64,000 nt of DNA from Rhizobium sp. Lineage in GTDB: Bacteria; Pseudomonadota; Alphaproteobacteria; Rhizobiales; Rhizobiaceae. The number at the start of each line of letters is the position of its first letter. The stretch's first letter is position 1. The translations under genes and the position numbers were made by a program. The notes beneath the pieces are model-generated. The model was not told where the DNA came from, searched no databases, and saw only the letters and a list, made by a program, of their open reading frames with translations. The stretch lies in NCBI GenBank assembly GCA_019739215.1, contig JAHHDR010000002.1, forward strand, positions 1 through 64,000, given 5' to 3'. Shown in pieces: positions 35,913 through 45,946 of this stretch.

Positions 35913-38900
35913 CTATTCCGCAGCCTCGGCCGCTGGGGCCGGGACATAGTTGAGCACCGGCCCGAGCCAGCGCTCGACCTCGGCGACGGACATGGTCTTG
36001 CGGGTCGCGTAATCGACCACTTGGTCGCGCTCGACCTTGGCGACGCCGAAATAGTAGCTTTCGGGATGGCTGAGATACATGCCCGAGACCGACGAGCCCG
36101 GCCACATGGCATAGCTCTCGGTCAGGCTGACGCCGGTATTGCGCTCGGCGTCGAGCAGGCTGAACAGCGTGGCCTTTTCGGTATGATCGGGCTGGGCGGG
36201 ATAGCCGGGGGCGGGGCGGATGCCCTGATAGGGTTCGCCGATCAGGTCTTCCGGCGCGAAGGTCTCACCGGCGCCGTAGCCCCAATGGTCCCGGCGCACC
36301 ACTTCATGCATGCGTTCGGCGAAGGCTTCGGCGAAACGATCCGCCAGCGCCTTGACCAGGATCGAGGAATAGTCGTCATTGGCGCGCTCGAAGCGCTCCG
36401 CGATTGCCACTTCCTCGATGCCGGCCGTGACGACGAAGCCGCCGATATAGTCGGCCCTGCCTGAAGACAGCGGTGCGACGAAATCGGCGAGCGCGACATT
36501 GGCCTTGCCGTCGCGCTTGGAAAGCTGCTGGCGAAGGGTGAAGAAGGTGGCCAGTTCCTCGGTTCTTTTGTCGTCGGTGAAGAGACGGATATCGTCGCCG
36601 ACGGCATTGGCCGGCCAGAAGCCGATGACCGCCCTCGGGGCGAACCATTTTTCGTCGATGATCTGCGTCAGCATCGCCTGGGCATCGTCGAACAGCTGGC
36701 GGGCGGCGGCGCCCTGCTTCTCGTCCTGGAGGATGGCGGGATAGCGGCCCTTGAGTTCCCAGGTCTGGAAGAACGGCGTCCAGTCGATATAGCGGGCGAG
36801 ATCGGCGAGGTCCCAGGTCTGGAAGACTTTGGTTCCGAGGAAGGAGGGTCTTGGCGGCTGGTAGCCCGCCCAGTCGATCCTGTGGGCATTGGCGCGGGCG
36901 GCGGCGAGACTGACGCGCTGCTTGGCGGACTCTGCCCTGTGATGCGCGTCGGCAACCTTGCGATACTCGGCCTGCGTCGTCTCGATATAGCCGGGCTTCA
37001 TCTCGGCCGAGAGCAGGCTGCCGACCACGCCGACTGCGCGGCTCGCATCGGTGACATAAATCGCCTGTCCGGCCTCGTAGCGCGGATGGATCTTCACGGC
37101 CGTATGGACGCGCGAGGTGGTGGCGCCGCCGATCAGCAGCGGGATATCAAAGCCCTGCCGCTCCATCTCCGAGGCGACATGCACCATCTCGTCGAGCGAA
37201 GGCGTGATGAGGCCGGAGAGACCGATGATATCGACATTCTGGGCTTTCGCGGTTTCGAGGATTTTCGTCGCCGGCACCATGACGCCGAGGTCGATGATCT
37301 CGTAATTGTTGCAGGCGAGCACGACGCCAACGATGTTCTTGCCAATGTCATGGACATCGCCCTTGACCGTCGCCATCAGGATCCTGCCCGCCGTCTGGCG
37401 TTCGCCGGTGATACCCTTGGCGGCATTGGCGAGTTTTTCGGCTTCCATGTAGGGCAGCAGCACGGCGACGGCCTGCTTCATCACGCGGGCGGATTTGACC
37501 ACCTGCGGCAGGAACATCTTTCCGGCGCCGAACAGGTCGCCGACCACGTTCATGCCGGCCATCAGCGGCCCTTCGATGACGTGCAGCGGCCGGGCGGCCT
37601 GCTGGCGCGCCTCCTCCGTGTCGGCTGTCGATGATATTCGGTGATGCCGTTGACCAGCGCGTGTTCCAGCCGCTTCTCGACCGGCCAGCTCGCGCCACCG
37701 GAAAGATCCTGCTCCCGCGCCTGCCTTGCACCCGCTGCGCCCGTGAAGCGCTCCGCCACGTCGAGCAGCCGCTCCGTCGCGTCGGCGCGGCGGTTCAGCA
37801 CCACGTCCTCGCAGGCCTCGCGCAGCTCCGGCATCGATCTGGTCGTAGACCGCGAGCTGCCCGGCATTGACGATGCCCATGTCCATGCCGGCCTGGATGC
37901 AGTGATAGAGAAACACGGCATGCATCGCCTCGCGGACCGGCTCGTTGCCGCGGAAAGAGAAGGAGAGATTGGAGACGCCGCCGGAGATATGGACATGCGG
38001 CAGGGTGGCGATGATGTCGCGCGTCGCGTCGATGAAGTCGCGGCCGTAATTGTTGTGCTCCTCGATGCCGGTGGCGACGGCGAAGATGTTGGGATCGAAG
38101 ATGATGTCCTCGGGCGCGAAGCCGGCCTTCTCGGTCAACAGGCGATACGCGCGGGTGCAGATCTCGACCTTGCGGGCATGGGTGTCGGCCTGGCCCTGCT
38201 CGTCGAAGGCCATGACGACGACGGCGGCGCCATAGGCGCGGACGAGTTTCGCATGATGAAGGAAGGCGTCCTCGCCCTCCTTCATCGAGATCGAATTGAC
38301 CAGCGGCTTGCCCTGCACGCATTTGAGGCCGGCCTCGATGATCTCCCATTTCGACGAGTCGATCATCACGGGCACGCGGGCAATGTCCGGTTCGGCGGCT
38401 ATGAGGTTGAGGAACTCGACCATCGCCTGCTGTGAATCGATCAGGCCCTCGTCCATGTTGATGTCGATGATCTGAGCGCCGTTCTCGACCTGGTCGCGGG
38501 CGACATCGAGGGCGGCGGCGTAATCGCCAGCGGTGATCAGCTTGCGGAATTTTGCCGAGCCCGTGACATTGGTGCGCTCGCCGACATTGACGAAGGGGAT
38601 GTCGCTGGTCAGTGTGAAGGGCTCAAGGCCCGAGAGTTTCATCAGCTTCGGCTGCTCGGGGATGGCGCGTGGCGGATATTTGGCGACGGCGGCGGCGATG
38701 GCGCGGATATGCTCGGGCGTCGAGCCGCAGCAGCCGCCGACGATGTTGACGAGCCCGGACCTGGCAAAATCCTCGATCTGCCGGGCCATGTCGTCGGGGC
38801 TCTCGTCATACTGGCCGAAGGCATTGGGCAGGCCGGCATTGGGATAGGCGCAGACCAGCGTATCGGCGACGCCGGACAGTTCCTCGAGATGCGGCCGCAT

Positions 38901-39689
38901 TGCGTCGGCGCCCAAAGCGCAATTCAGCCCGATGGTCAGCGGTCGGGCATGGCGGACGGAATGCCAGAAGGCCGTGGGCGTCTGGCCCGAGAGCGTGCGG
39001 CCCGAGAGGTCGGTGATCGTGCCCGAGATCATGACAGGCAGATCGACGCCCTTCTCCTCGAAGATCTCCAGGCAGGCGAAGATCGCGGCCTTGGCATTCA
39101 ATGTATCGAAGATCGTCTCGATCAGGATCAGGTCGGCACCACCGTCGATCAGGCCGCGCAGTTGCTGGCCATAGGCGATGCGGAGGTCGTCGAAGGAGAC
39201 GGCGCGGTAGCCGGGATTGTTGACGTCGGGCGAGATCGAGGCGGTGCGGTTTGTCGGCCCGAGCGCGCCGGCGACGAAGCGTCGCCTTCCGTCGATGAGT
39301 TCCGCTCGGCGCAGCGCACGCTTGACCAGTCGGGCGCCGTCACGGTTCAATTCATAGACCATGTCCTCCATGGCGTAGTCGGCTTGGGCGATCGTGGTCG
39401 AGGAAAAGGTGTTGGTCTCGACGATATCGGCGCCGGCCATGGCATACTGGAAGTGGATTTCCTCGATCGCGGCAGGCTGGGTGAGGATCAGCAGGTCGTT
39501 ATTGCCCTGCTGGTGGCAGGCGCAGCCGATGAATTTGTCGCCCCGGAAATGGTCCTCGTCGAAGCCGAGACCCTGGATCTGCGTGCCCATGGCGCCGTCG
39601 AGGACGAGGATGCGCTCGCGGGCGGCGGCCAGCAGTTCCTGGCGAGGGTTTCTCGACGGATCGCTGATCTCACCGAAAAGTTCTTCCAT
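35913..39689 (-). CDS. metH: Cobalamin-dependent methionine synthase MetH, with internal frame errors
   Basis: MetH (1258 residues as read) methylates homocysteine from methyltetrahydrofolate through cobalamin. Domains in order are homocysteine-binding with zinc cysteines (LNCALG, GGCCGST), pterin-binding, B12-binding with DVHDIGKN, and the AdoMet activation domain ([12 protein letters not shown]). Between 37835 and 37623 the frame is wrong. Removing one base near 37835, one at 37633 and one at 37623 restores the family text ([40 protein letters not shown]) of the cobalamin cap domain. The three extra bases add up to one codon, so the long frame survives. ATG 39689 follows GGGAGG. Either the gene is damaged or the sequence has errors here. 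Confidence 0.88.
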   Translation of the reverse strand: MEELFGEISDPSRNPRQELLAAARERILVLDGAMGTQIQGLGFDEDHFRGDKFIGCACHQQGNNDLLILTQPAAIEEIHFQYAMAGADIVETNTFSSTTIAQADYAMEDMVYELNRDGARLVKRALRRAELIDGRRRFVAGALGPTNRTASISPDVNNPGYRAVSFDDLRIAYGQQLRGLIDGGADLILIETIFDTLNAKAAIFACLEIFEEKGVDLPVMISGTITDLSGRTLSGQTPTAFWHSVRHARPLTIGLNCALGADAMRPHLEELSGVADTLVCAYPNAGLPNAFGQYDESPDDMARQIEDFARSGLVNIVGGCCGSTPEHIRAIAAAVAKYPPRAIPEQPKLMKLSGLEPFTLTSDIPFVNVGERTNVTGSAKFRKLITAGDYAAALDVARDQVENGAQIIDINMDEGLIDSQQAMVEFLNLIAAEPDIARVPVMIDSSKWEIIEAGLKCVQGKPLVNSISMKEGEDAFLHHAKLVRAYGAAVVVMAFDEQGQADTHARKVEICTRAYRLLTEKAGFAPEDIIFDPNIFAVATGIEEHNNYGRDFIDATRDIIATLPHVHISGGVSNLSFSFRGNEPVREAMHAVFLYHCIQAGMDMGIVNAGQLAVYDQIDAGAARGLRGRGAEPPRRRDGAAARRGGALHGRSGCKAGAGAGSFRWRELAGREAAGTRAGQRHHRISSTADTEEARQQAARPLHVIEGPLMAGMNVVGDLFGAGKMFLPQVVKSARVMKQAVAVLLPYMEAEKLANAAKGITGERQTAGRILMATVKGDVHDIGKNIVGVVLACNNYEIIDLGVMVPATKILETAKAQNVDIIGLSGLITPSLDEMVHVASEMERQGFDIPLLIGGATTSRVHTAVKIHPRYEAGQAIYVTDASRAVGVVGSLLSAEMKPGYIETTQAEYRKVADAHHRAESAKQRVSLAAARANAHRIDWAGYQPPRPSFLGTKVFQTWDLADLARYIDWTPFFQTWELKGRYPAILQDEKQGAAARQLFDDAQAMLTQIIDEKWFAPRAVIGFWPANAVGDDIRLFTDDKRTEELATFFTLRQQLSKRDGKANVALADFVAPLSSGRADYIGGFVVTAGIEEVAIAERFERANDDYSSILVKALADRFAEAFAERMHEVVRRDHWGYGAGETFAPEDLIGEPYQGIRPAPGYPAQPDHTEKATLFSLLDAERNTGVSLTESYAMWPGSSVSGMYLSHPESYYFGVAKVERDQVVDYATRKTMSVAEVERWLGPVLNYVPAPAAEAAE

Positions 39690-39707
39690 GCCGGCCTCCC
39701 AGAAATG

Positions 39708-39735
39708 ATATAAAGACATCGTTATGTGTTTATAT
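39708..39735. promoter_or_regulatory. Candidate operator upstream of metH (SahR-like)
   Basis: ATATAAAGACAT and ATGTGTTTATAT form a 12-bp inverted repeat with one mismatch and a CGTT centre, 19 bases before the metH start. Methionine-cycle genes of alphaproteobacteria often carry A/T-rich dyads containing ATAAAGA, bound by the SAH-responsive regulator SahR. I match by memory of that pattern, not by a search. Confidence 0.5.
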
Positions 39736-39841
39736 TAATTTCTGCGACGTCGCAACCAGGCGATTCACTTCGGAGTCGGCTGGCGCGAAGCCAAGGATGC
39801 CGCTGCAGGCGCGTCTTGCTTGCGGGGTGCCCAAACGAGAC

Positions 39842-39867
39842 GCGGCGCCCGGTTGCCCGGACGCCGC
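39842..39867 (-). terminator. Hairpin after the flotillin gene
   Basis: GCGGCGCCCGG and CCGGACGCCGC pair over 11 positions with one mismatch and a four-base loop, 28 bases downstream of the flotillin stop on the minus strand. The tail is only mildly U-rich (GTCTCGTTTG). Confidence 0.45.
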
Positions 39868-39894
39868 TCGGTCAAATCCGCATGGATGAACGTG

Positions 39895-41568
39895 TCAGTC
39901 GTCTTCAGGCGCCGCCTTCGGCTTGCCGTCGAGCCCGGCGAGCAGCGACGAGATCGCATTGTCGCCCTCGAAGCCGGCTTCCTGGAGCAGTTTGTCGAGG
40001 ATCGGCTTGTTGGCCTGGTAGGCGAGAAGCTGGCCGGCCAGGCCCTCGCCCAGACCGATGCCCGCGCCGCCGGTGCCGCCCGAACCGCCGCCGCGACCCA
40101 GCATGCCGCCGGTGTCGAAGATGCGGATGTCGGAGATCTTCTCGATCGGCTTGACCGCTTCGGCCAGCGCCTGCGGAATGACGCGGATGCGTTCGCGCAG
40201 GATCTCGTAGTCGATGATCGCCGCCGACAGCTTGTTGCGCGCCTCGTTGAGCAGTGCCGCGCTCTCGGCCTCGGCCTTGCCGGTTTCGAGTACGCCCTTG
40301 GCCCTGATGATCGCGGCATCGGCCTCGGCGTTGGCAAGCGTCGTGATCGCATCGGCCTGGTCAGCGGCGGCCTTCTTCTCTGCCTCGGCGCCTACCACGA
40401 CGGCGGTCGCCTCGGTTTCGGCCCGCTTGCGGGCATCGATGACGGCGATCTGGCGTTCGCGTTCGGCGATCTCGACCGCCTTGGCCGTTCCGACCTTTTC
40501 CTCGGCCGCGATGGCGAGCGCGCGGGCGCCTTCGGCCTTGGCCCGGGCCTCGGACTCTTCCTGGCTCTTGATCGCGACGGCGATGGCGCTGGTCTGCGAC
40601 ACGATCTGCAGGTCGCGCTTGGCCTCGGTGTCACGTTGCTGCACGGCACGGGAGGCTTCGATATTGGCACTTTCGCGGGCCTGCTTGGCGGCGGCTTCCC
40701 GCTCGGCAATCGCCAGTTCGGCGGTGATTCGCGCCTCTTCTTCCGCCCGCTTGGCGGCCTGTTCCTGCTGGGCGGCTTCGGCGCGCGTTGCCGCGGTCTT
40801 GTTGACGATGTCGCGCTGCTGGTTGAGCTCGGCCTCGCGTTTGGTGCGCTCGATCGTCAGCGACTGCTCGCGCGCCTCGAGATCCTTCTTGGCGATCGCC
40901 ACTTCGGTGTCGCGGACGATCTCGTTGCGCTCCTTCTTGCGCGCCTCGGTGATGCGGGTCAGCGTCGCGAGGCCCTGGGCGTCGAAAAAGTTGTTGGCGT
41001 TGAAATGCTTGATGTCGGTCTGGTCGAGACGCGTCAGCGACACCGATTCCAGCTCGAGACCGTTGGATTGCAGGTCGGCACCGACAGCCTCCTGCACCGC
41101 CTTGACGAAATCCATGCGCTGCTCCTGCAGCGCGTCGAGGTTCATGGTGGCGGCGACGGAGCGTAGGCCGTCGACGAACTTGGCCTCGATGAGAATACGG
41201 AGTTGCTCGGCATCATTGGTGCGGTCGCCCAGCGTTTGCGCCGCCAACGCGATCGAGGACGTGTCCGGCTTGACGCGAACGTAGAATTCGGCGCCGATGT
41301 CGACGCGCATGCGGTCCTTGGTGATCAGCGCATCTCCCTCGCCGCGGCGCACTTCGATCCTGAGCGTCTTGAGGTTGACCCGGGCGATCGACTGGAAGAT
41401 CGGCAGCACGACCGAGCCACCATCCAGCACCACCTTCTGGCCGCCGAGACCGGTGCGGACATAGGCTTCGTCGCGGCTGGACCGCGTGTAGAGCGAGGCA
41501 AGGACAAAACCCAGGCCGAGAACAAGGACGATACCGATACCGGCAGGAAGCAGAAGATCGTAAATCAT
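39895..41568 (-). CDS. Flotillin-like SPFH-domain membrane protein (YqiK type)
   Basis: This 557-residue protein has one N-terminal membrane anchor (about 5-25), an SPFH/Band 7 domain to about 200, and a long Ala/Glu-rich coiled coil (about 210-450) with EA repeats as in flotillins. The tail is Gly-rich (GRGGGSGGTGGAG). Flotillins organise membrane microdomains. Its start overlaps the end of the YqiJ-like gene by four bases; YqiJ-YqiK is the known bacterial pair. The coiled coil gives long antisense ORFs that are not genes. Confidence 0.9.
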   Translation of the reverse strand: MIYDLLLPAGIGIVLVLGLGFVLASLYTRSSRDEAYVRTGLGGQKVVLDGGSVVLPIFQSIARVNLKTLRIEVRRGEGDALITKDRMRVDIGAEFYVRVKPDTSSIALAAQTLGDRTNDAEQLRILIEAKFVDGLRSVAATMNLDALQEQRMDFVKAVQEAVGADLQSNGLELESVSLTRLDQTDIKHFNANNFFDAQGLATLTRITEARKKERNEIVRDTEVAIAKKDLEAREQSLTIERTKREAELNQQRDIVNKTAATRAEAAQQEQAAKRAEEEARITAELAIAEREAAAKQARESANIEASRAVQQRDTEAKRDLQIVSQTSAIAVAIKSQEESEARAKAEGARALAIAAEEKVGTAKAVEIAERERQIAVIDARKRAETEATAVVVGAEAEKKAAADQADAITTLANAEADAAIIRAKGVLETGKAEAESAALLNEARNKLSAAIIDYEILRERIRVIPQALAEAVKPIEKISDIRIFDTGGMLGRGGGSGGTGGAGIGLGEGLAGQLLAYQANKPILDKLLQEAGFEGDNAISSLLAGLDGKPKAAPEDD

Positions 41569-42206
41569 GGCAGCTCCTTGGAGGTCGGATCCTGATAGAG
41601 ATCCGGTGGTGTGGGAATGGCGAGGAATATGCTGTCGGCGACATCGACAAGCAGTACGGTCGCCCCGATCGGGATCGACGGCTGGTCCGGCGCGGCGCGG
41701 GCGCGCAATTCGTGCCAGTTCGAATGCTGGTCCTTGAGCCGCACGCGCCCCGGCAGGCCATGGTCGAGTGGCCCGATCGTGACCCTGGCGCTGCGGCCGA
41801 CGAAGTCCGCGGGCTCCACGGCATAGGTCTCGTCACTCGGAATCAGACGGGCGACCATCTCGCTCGAATAGCGTACGGCGGGCATGGCGACGACGAAGGC
41901 AGCGACCGCAGCGGCGGGGGCGGGCAGCAAGCCCCAGACCCCGTGGGCGACGGCCTGGATCGCGAAGCCAGCCATCGAGAACAGGCCGAGCGAGAGCAGC
42001 AGCAGGACAAGGATCGGCACGCCGCCGGCATTCAGCCAGGAGAACAGGCCGGTGGATGCATGGTGTTCGCCGCCCAGGCTCTTGTCGATCATCTCACCGA
42101 GAGAGAAGCCGACCAGCATGGACAGCATCTCGAGCACGGTTAGCGCCGCCAGCATGACGGCGCCGATGGCAAAGGGCAGGCATTCCGGTGCGAGGAACAG
42201 CCCCAT
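41565..42206 (-). CDS. YqiJ-like membrane protein with OB-fold domain
   Basis: This 213-residue protein has three or four membrane segments (about 10-35, 60-85, 88-112) and a C-terminal NfeD/YqiJ-type OB-fold (GRSARVTIGPLDHGLPGRVR). It pairs with the flotillin encoded downstream, with which it overlaps by four bases. Family knowledge links NfeD-flotillin pairs to membrane organisation and envelope stress; nothing here narrows it further. Confidence 0.85.
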   Translation of the reverse strand: MGLFLAPECLPFAIGAVMLAALTVLEMLSMLVGFSLGEMIDKSLGGEHHASTGLFSWLNAGGVPILVLLLLSLGLFSMAGFAIQAVAHGVWGLLPAPAAAVAAFVVAMPAVRYSSEMVARLIPSDETYAVEPADFVGRSARVTIGPLDHGLPGRVRLKDQHSNWHELRARAAPDQPSIPIGATVLLVDVADSIFLAIPTPPDLYQDPTSKELP

Positions 42207-42211
42207 TCGGA

Positions 42212-42370
42212 TCAGCCCCTGCCCATCTTGAACTGGACAAGAGATACCCGCACCACGCGGATGGTGACGCGCATGGCCGGCAGTGTCTGCCTGGCTTCGA
42301 GGTCGATCCGGGAGGCGCCAGCAACCGGGCGGGCCATGCGCGACAGGATGCCTTCGTTCGATATCATCAT
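42212..42370 (-). CDS. Possible small hypothetical protein upstream of the YqiJ gene
   Basis: ATG 42370 follows GAAGGA with a seven-base gap and opens 52 codons encoding a basic protein with an alternating hydrophobic end (MRVTIRVVRVSLVQF). It ends five bases before the YqiJ-like start, so it could be the first gene of the flotillin operon. The frame continues upstream to 42529. I know no matching family. Confidence 0.35.
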   Translation of the reverse strand: MMISNEGILSRMARPVAGASRIDLEARQTLPAMRVTIRVVRVSLVQFKMGRG

Positions 42371-42536
42371 GTTCAGGTCCTTCGTTCGATCGGTGTTTGC
42401 TGTCACCGAGACGCGGACGCCACAGGTCCCGTTGTCGAAGACGCGTTCGGCGGCGAAGATATTCGCCGTGCCCGAGGAATCACCGGCGCCGTCACACGGT
42501 ATTGCGCCACGGTCGGGAGCGTCTTGCAAGTGGACT

Positions 42537-43430
42537 TCAACCGCGGCCGATGCTGGAATACATGCCGGTGGTGCGGAATTCCGTCGGGCTCAGGCCATAG
42601 CGGCGGCGGAAGGCCTTGGCGAAATAGTTGGGATCGGCAAAGCCGGTGAGGATGGCGATTTCCTTGACCGGTTGTGCTGCACCCCGGGCCAGCAGCCGGG
42701 CGGCGCTTTCGAGCCGACGCTCGAGCACATATTCGGCCGGGGGCATTCCCTCGCTCGCGGCGAAGAGCCGGGAGAAATGCGCCCGGCTCATGCCCGCGAC
42801 CCGCGCCAGTTCCGACACCGGCAGCGCGCGGCCGAGATTGGCCTCGATATGGGCCGTGACCGGCCGCATGGCGCCGCGCAGTTCCTCGGGCGCGGGAAGG
42901 GCGCCGAAGACATCGTCATGCAGCGCCATCATGGCGTCATAGGCGATGGCCGATGCCCGCCCCGCGCTCGTCGCCTCGCCGTCGACCAGCCGCAGGCAGG
43001 ATCCTGCGAGGCGCTCGATCGTCCCGGGCGCAAGCCGCAGGACCGGTCCGGCGGCGGCGATGACATCGCGGTGGATGCGCAGCGCTTCCTCGCCGTTCAT
43101 CGACAGCCAGAAGAATTCCCAGCGCCCGCCCGGCTCGAGCCAGTAGCGGTGATTGTGCGGCACGATCAGCGCCATCGTGTCCCCGGGCTCCAGGCGGTGG
43201 CTGCGATTGTCGTAGCGCAGGTTGCCGGCGCCCGACGTCGTGTGCTGGAGGATGGTGAAAGGCGTGCGGCCTCGGTCGCGGCCATCCCATTCGTAGTCCG
43301 GACTGGTCCTGACTTCATGTCCGGCGCTGGTCGGCATGACATGCAGCGGGTTGCGCCCACGCGGCAGGGACAAGGTTTTCGTGAAGGAACCGCGCGCTGC
43401 CAGCGTCTCGAGCACAGAATTACCCGTCAA
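42537..43430 (-). CDS. AraC-family transcriptional regulator
   Basis: This 297-residue regulator has an N-terminal cupin-like sugar-sensing domain (PGDTMALIVPHNHRYWLEPG) and a C-terminal AraC domain with two helix-turn-helix units (LPVSELARVAGMSRAHFSRL and VKEIAILTGFADPNYFAKAF). It is divergent from the GH4 glycosidase gene, 123 bases away, and so most likely activates it in response to its sugar, in the manner of MelR-MelA or RafR. Confidence 0.92.
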   Translation of the reverse strand: MTGNSVLETLAARGSFTKTLSLPRGRNPLHVMPTSAGHEVRTSPDYEWDGRDRGRTPFTILQHTTSGAGNLRYDNRSHRLEPGDTMALIVPHNHRYWLEPGGRWEFFWLSMNGEEALRIHRDVIAAAGPVLRLAPGTIERLAGSCLRLVDGEATSAGRASAIAYDAMMALHDDVFGALPAPEELRGAMRPVTAHIEANLGRALPVSELARVAGMSRAHFSRLFAASEGMPPAEYVLERRLESAARLLARGAAQPVKEIAILTGFADPNYFAKAFRRRYGLSPTEFRTTGMYSSIGRG

Positions 43431-43553
43431 AGCACAATCTCCACCTTCACCACGACAATGTTACAGGCATATGATGCGCGCCAAAGCAAGGTTGGCGTCG
43501 TGCTGGACGATGCATTATTACCCATGGCGCACCAGAAACCGCAGGAGCAAGCA

Positions 43554-44924
43554 ATGAGAAACCCCAGGATCGCCTTCATCGGCGCCGGATCGACCGTGTT
43601 CATGAAGAACATCATCGGCGACGTGCTGCAGCGTCCGGCCTTGCGCGATGCGACGATCGCGCTGATGGACATCAACCGCGAGCGGCTGGAGGAGAGCGAA
43701 CTGGTCGCGGGCAAACTGATCAGGTCGCTCGGCACCGGGGCAACCGTCGAGACCCATATGGACCATCGCCGGGCGCTTGCGGGCGCGGATTTCGTCGTCG
43801 TCGCCTTCCAGATCGGCGGCTTCGAGCCCTGCACCGTCACCGATTTCGAGGTGCCCAAGAAATACGGCCTGCGCCAGACCATCGCCGATACGCTCGGTGT
43901 CGGCGGCATCATGCGCGGCCTGCGCACCGTGCCGCATCTCTGGAAGATCTGCGCCGACATGATGGAGGTCTGCCCCGAGGCCATCATGCTGCAATATGTG
44001 AACCCGATGGCGATCAACACCTGGGCGATCGCGGAGAAGTTTCCCGAGATACGCCAGGTTGGCCTCTGCCACTCGGTGCAGGGCACAGCCTGGGAGCTGG
44101 CGCGCGATCTCGACATTCCCTATTCCGAGATCCGCTACCGCGCCGCCGGCATCAACCACATGGCCTTCTATCTCAGGTTCGAGCATCGCCAGCCGGATGG
44201 CTCCTACAGGGATCTCTACCCGGAGCTGCTGCGCGGCTATCGCGAGGGACGCTTCCCCAAGCCGAGCCACTGGAACGAGCGCTGCCCGAACAAGGTGCGC
44301 TACGAGATGCTGACCCGGCTCGGCTATTTCGTCACCGAAAGCTCGGAGCATTTCGCCGAATACACGCCCTATTTCATCAAGGAAGGCCGCGAGGACCTGA
44401 TCGAGAAGTTCGGCATTCCGCTCGACGAATATCCCAAGCGCTGCATCGAGCAGATCGAGCGCTGGAAGGATCAGGCGGCCGCCTATCGCGACGCCGACAC
44501 GATCGAGGTCAAGGAGAGCCACGAATATGCCTCCTCGATCATCAACTCGGTCTGGACCGGCGAACCGTCGGTGATCTACGGCAATGTCCGCAACAATGGC
44601 TGCATCACCTCGCTGCCGGAGAATTGCGCGGCTGAAGTGCCCTGCCTCGTGGACGCGTCCGGTATCCAGCCGACCCATATTGGCGCGCTGCCGCCGCAAC
44701 TCACCGCACTCATGCGCACCAATATCAATGTGCAGGAACTGACGGTCGCGGCGCTGATGACCGAGAATGTCGAGCATATCTACCACGCCGCGATGATGGA
44801 CCCGCATACGGCAGCCGAGCTCGACCTTGACCAGATCTGGGCGCTGACTTCAGACCTGCTTGCAGCCCATGGCGACTGGATCCCAGACTGGGCACGGCCG
44901 GCGGGGAAATCCCGGGCGGCCTGA
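43554..44924 (+). CDS. GH4 family alpha-galactosidase/alpha-glucosidase (MelA-like)
   Basis: This 456-residue NAD- and Mn-dependent glycosidase of family GH4 begins with the NAD-binding GAGSTVFMKNI and has the metal ligands Cys172 (GLCHSVQG) and His202 (GINHMAF). The closest familiar member is alpha-galactosidase MelA. Members cleave alpha-glycosides by an oxidation-elimination route. ATG 43554 follows CAGGAG; the much longer upstream frame is an artefact running antisense through the AraC gene. No transporter lies beside it. Confidence 0.92.
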   Translation: MRNPRIAFIGAGSTVFMKNIIGDVLQRPALRDATIALMDINRERLEESELVAGKLIRSLGTGATVETHMDHRRALAGADFVVVAFQIGGFEPCTVTDFEVPKKYGLRQTIADTLGVGGIMRGLRTVPHLWKICADMMEVCPEAIMLQYVNPMAINTWAIAEKFPEIRQVGLCHSVQGTAWELARDLDIPYSEIRYRAAGINHMAFYLRFEHRQPDGSYRDLYPELLRGYREGRFPKPSHWNERCPNKVRYEMLTRLGYFVTESSEHFAEYTPYFIKEGREDLIEKFGIPLDEYPKRCIEQIERWKDQAAAYRDADTIEVKESHEYASSIINSVWTGEPSVIYGNVRNNGCITSLPENCAAEVPCLVDASGIQPTHIGALPPQLTALMRTNINVQELTVAALMTENVEHIYHAAMMDPHTAAELDLDQIWALTSDLLAAHGDWIPDWARPAGKSRAA

Positions 44925-44957
44925 TCCGCCGGCATCGGGGATAGGTCTCGGCAGCGC

Positions 44958-45344
44958 TCAGAGCTGTCGCTCGATGGCACTCTTGTCGATCACCGACCAG
45001 ACGTCGATGATCTTGTCCTCGTGGAACCGGTAGAAGACGTTCTCTGCAAACGAGATGCGCCGTCCATTGACGGCAAGGCCGAGAAAGCCAGCCTTCGGCG
45101 TCACGTCGAAGCGCAGTCGGCTGGCAATCATCGGCGGCTCGGAGACGAGCAGATCGATCCTGAATTCGAGATCCGGGATATCCTCGCAGTCCTGCTCAAG
45201 CATTTCACGATAGCCGGTCAGACCAAGGCGCCGGCCGTTGTGGCGCACCTTGTGATCCACGAAACGGACCAGAAGCGGCCAGTCCCGGCTGTTCAGGCAC
45301 CGGATATAGTCCCGGTAGATATCCGCAAGTCCGGTTTTCTTCAT
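44958..45344 (-). CDS. SnoaL-like (NTF2-fold) protein
   Basis: This 128-residue protein of the SnoaL/ester cyclase-like NTF2 superfamily has the pattern YRDYIRCLNSRDW, LTGYREML and ENVFYRFHEDKIIDVWSVID. These small barrels bind or isomerise small molecules; the ligand here is unknown. ATG 45344 is chosen because GGAGG lies eight bases upstream, over earlier in-frame starts to 45473. It stands alone between the GH4 gene and a small hypothetical gene. Confidence 0.75.
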   Translation of the reverse strand: MKKTGLADIYRDYIRCLNSRDWPLLVRFVDHKVRHNGRRLGLTGYREMLEQDCEDIPDLEFRIDLLVSEPPMIASRLRFDVTPKAGFLGLAVNGRRISFAENVFYRFHEDKIIDVWSVIDKSAIERQL

Positions 45345-45541
45345 CGCCACCGCCTCCATTTCCCATCCATCGAAAGAGGCGGCAATCAACGAAGTTCCAA
45401 GACTATCCGTGCGCCGTCGGCGTTGCTGCACTGCAACTCGCGCAAAGGAAGCATCGACCACAGCCGGGCGCAACCGTGACAGCCTCGCGCAAGCTTCGAG
45501 TGTTAATTCTTTCTTAACTGTTCAAACAATCGGCCAGAACC

Positions 45542-45790
45542 ATGCAAATCTCTTCCAGCCTGCATAGTTATGAGAATGCGCCGAAGACTTACGTCTACGA
45601 TCGTCGCACCACACCCACGGAACAACAAGAAGACGTCGCGATCAACCGTCGGGACGACGCGATCACCGGCAGCCAGACGGTCCTGAGCAGCTCGCTCGCC
45701 GAGGCGCTCTGGTCGATCCAGCGTGGCGGCGAGGATGACGCCTCGACGTCGAGCGCGGTGGAAAGCCTCTATCTCTCTTATTCCGAATAG
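45542..45790 (+). CDS. Hypothetical 82-residue protein
   Basis: This is a hydrophilic, Ser/Asp/Glu-rich protein with no signal peptide or membrane segment and a tyrosine-containing tail (LYLSYSE). An AT-rich promoter-like stretch precedes ATG 45542. I recognise no domain. Codon usage is like the neighbours, and the isolated frame with its own upstream region supports a real gene. Confidence 0.5.
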   Translation: MQISSSLHSYENAPKTYVYDRRTTPTEQQEDVAINRRDDAITGSQTVLSSSLAEALWSIQRGGEDDASTSSAVESLYLSYSE

Positions 45791-45946
45791 GCCTCGGCGC
45801 TTCGGCCTGTCCGAGAGACCGCTCGGCCCGTGGGTTCACCCGCGCGGTCCGTTCCGTGTTTGGCCCGCAAGCCTCAACTCCTGACGAAATCGGGTTGCCT
45901 CTGCGTTATGCCGGGTTAAGAGTCCCGGCAAAGCGGAGGTTGCGTC

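Noticed and set aside
39700..39740. SAM-type riboswitch upstream of metH
   Set aside because: The spacer is too short and shows a DNA dyad rather than a conserved aptamer core.
42228..43553. N-terminal extension of the GH4 frame by about 440 codons
   Set aside because: It is antisense to the AraC gene; GH4 proteins begin at the NAD-binding motif, which follows ATG 43554.
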